Of a DNA stretch of 64,000 nt, positions 63,254-64,000 are shown in pieces. Position numbers and translations under genes: made by a program. Below the pieces are notes generated by a model, which was not told the DNA's origin, searched no databases, and saw only the letters and a list, made by a program, of their open reading frames with translations. The stretch is from Undibacterium piscinae (GTDB lineage: Bacteria > Pseudomonadota > Gammaproteobacteria > Burkholderiales > Burkholderiaceae_D). Position 1 is the stretch's first letter. Each line of letters starts with the position of its first letter. Where the stretch lies: NCBI GenBank assembly GCA_003970805.2, contig CP051152.1, positions 3,658,001 through 3,722,000 of the forward strand. Reading direction: 5' to 3'.

Positions 63254-63607
63254 ATGAAAAAAATGATCTTGATCGCCGGCATGTTGATGGCTGCCAGCAG
63301 TTTCGCCAAACTTCCAGCTCCTAGCGAGGAAGCCAAGGCAAAAGCGGACGAAGCGAAAGCCAAGACTGCCTGGTCGGATAAAGTTGCGGCTTTCCAGTTA
63401 TGTAAGGCGCAGGATCGTGTTGCAGCCGGCTACCTGAAGGCCAAGGGTACTGCGGCAGGCGTTAGCGCTGTCGCAACCCCTGCCTGTGCGGATCCTGGTG
63501 CTTATGTTTCTCCAGTCGCGGCGGTTGCGGTGGCACCGGCAGTTGCTCCGGCAGTTGCGCCAACAGCGGCGACGACCCCGGCCACTACTGCTGGCGCGAA
63601 CAAGTAG
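63254..63607 (+). CDS. Secreted Ala/Pro-rich small protein at the end of the formate dehydrogenase operon
   Basis: 117 aa from ATG 63254 (GGAG at 63242-63245). Signal peptide MILIAGMLMAASSFA, then a charged helix (SEEAKAKADEAKAKTAWSDK), two cysteines in a conserved-looking context (FQLCKAQDRVAAGYL; ATPACADPGAY) and a low-complexity Ala/Val/Pro/Thr tail. No family recognised. Thirteen bases after the gamma subunit stop, on the same strand. The Cys pair could form a disulfide in the periplasm. Confidence 0.75.
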   Translation: MKKMILIAGMLMAASSFAKLPAPSEEAKAKADEAKAKTAWSDKVAAFQLCKAQDRVAAGYLKAKGTAAGVSAVATPACADPGAYVSPVAAVAVAPAVAPAVAPTAATTPATTAGANK

Positions 63608-63748
63608 CATGTCCGATATGGCGCGGTGATTGACACATACTCCGCCCTATTTTCATGAAAATCCTTAAATGCGCGCGTTGTTATTGCGTATTTGAATAAT
63701 ACTAGTGGGGAGTATTCTAGCTACTTCCCCTGGCTTGATAAGTAGCTT

Positions 63749-64000
63749 ATGCCCCTGTTGCCCCATATATCGCAGTCTCAAGTGGCACTGACCAAAGAGG
63801 TTCAGGTGCTCGATGAGCGAGGTCGTCTCTTGACGATCTCGATTCCTGCCGAGCGGGCGCTGACCGTGTATCTGGATAAGCGTGAACTCCTCACTTTGAT
63901 GACGATAGGGGCAAATCCTGAAGCTTTGATTCTCGGTTATTTGCGTAACCAGCGCCTGATACGCACGCTAGATGAAATTGCCGCGGTGCAGGTGGATTGG
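63749..64000 (+). CDS. fdhD: Formate dehydrogenase accessory sulfurtransferase FdhD, 5' part
   Basis: 84 codons to the window edge, start ATG 63749. Begins with a KEVQVLDERGRLLTISIPAE segment and IPAERALTVYLDKRELLTLM, TIGANPEALILGYLRNQRLI, the N-terminal signature of FdhD. FdhD passes sulfur from IscS to the Mo/W-bisPGD cofactor of formate dehydrogenase and is required for activity. The CxxC motif that carries sulfur is beyond the window. Confidence 0.88.
   Translation, partial: MPLLPHISQSQVALTKEVQVLDERGRLLTISIPAERALTVYLDKRELLTLMTIGANPEALILGYLRNQRLIRTLDEIAAVQVDW

Overview
The window looks like chromosomal DNA from a betaproteobacterium, most likely Burkholderiales/Oxalobacteraceae (for example near Undibacterium or Herbaspirillum). 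This rests on gene families and gene order: grpE-dnaK-dnaJ, apbC-ribD, waaA/waaC, a Fur-type iron uptake set, and a respiratory formate dehydrogenase locus with DUF3305/DUF3306 partners. The genus is inference.

Layout. 1-2.9 kb: metal efflux ATPase (frameshifted) and its divergent MerR regulator, a MarC-type membrane protein and a decayed creA. 3-9 kb: a VanZ/YdcF membrane pair, an HDOD protein, a truncated glycoside-hydrolase-like lipoprotein and a CigR/RcnB-like secreted protein. 9-13.2 kb: Fur-box-preceded ferric iron ABC importer. 13-21.6 kb: an accessory, decaying region with several multiply frameshifted genes (amidohydrolase, AraC regulator, PEBP protein, alpha/beta hydrolase), a MITE-like element, an inverted pair of palindromic repeats and two GNAT genes separated by an attC-like site. 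21.9-27.1 kb: a beta-barrel/LolA-like/MacB-like/LolD-like export cluster and an AraC regulator. 27.4-31.8 kb: HAD phosphatase, then B12-dependent ribonucleotide reductase (nrdJ) interrupted by a 107-bp tandem duplication. 32-37.7 kb: DPP-IV-like peptidase, TonB siderophore receptor behind a Fur box, and a PiuC-type hydroxylase. 37.8-45.7 kb: LPS/envelope sugar genes (waaA, DMT transporter, CHI-like protein, waaC, phosphomannomutase, nucleotide-sugar dehydratase). 46-52.4 kb: chaperones, apbC, ribD. 52.5-52.8 kb: two identical tRNA-Pro(UGG) genes. 53.8-64 kb: complete Tat-exported, membrane-anchored formate dehydrogenase locus with accessory genes, running into fdhD at the window edge.

How the genes work together. 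Iron is served by the FbpABC importer and the TonB receptor/PiuC pair, both with Fur-like sites. The formate dehydrogenase locus encodes a Cys-type Mo/W catalytic subunit, a four-cluster ferredoxin subunit, a cytochrome b anchor, a TorD chaperone, a multi-cluster ferredoxin, a small Tat protein and FdhD: periplasmic formate oxidation feeding the quinone pool.

Caveat. Several otherwise normal genes carry single-base shifts in homopolymer runs (zntA-like, both GNATs, the small RNR-associated gene, the CHI-like gene). Some breaks may therefore be indel errors in the assembly. The 14.9-17.6 kb genes, with many lesions and missing ends, look truly decayed.
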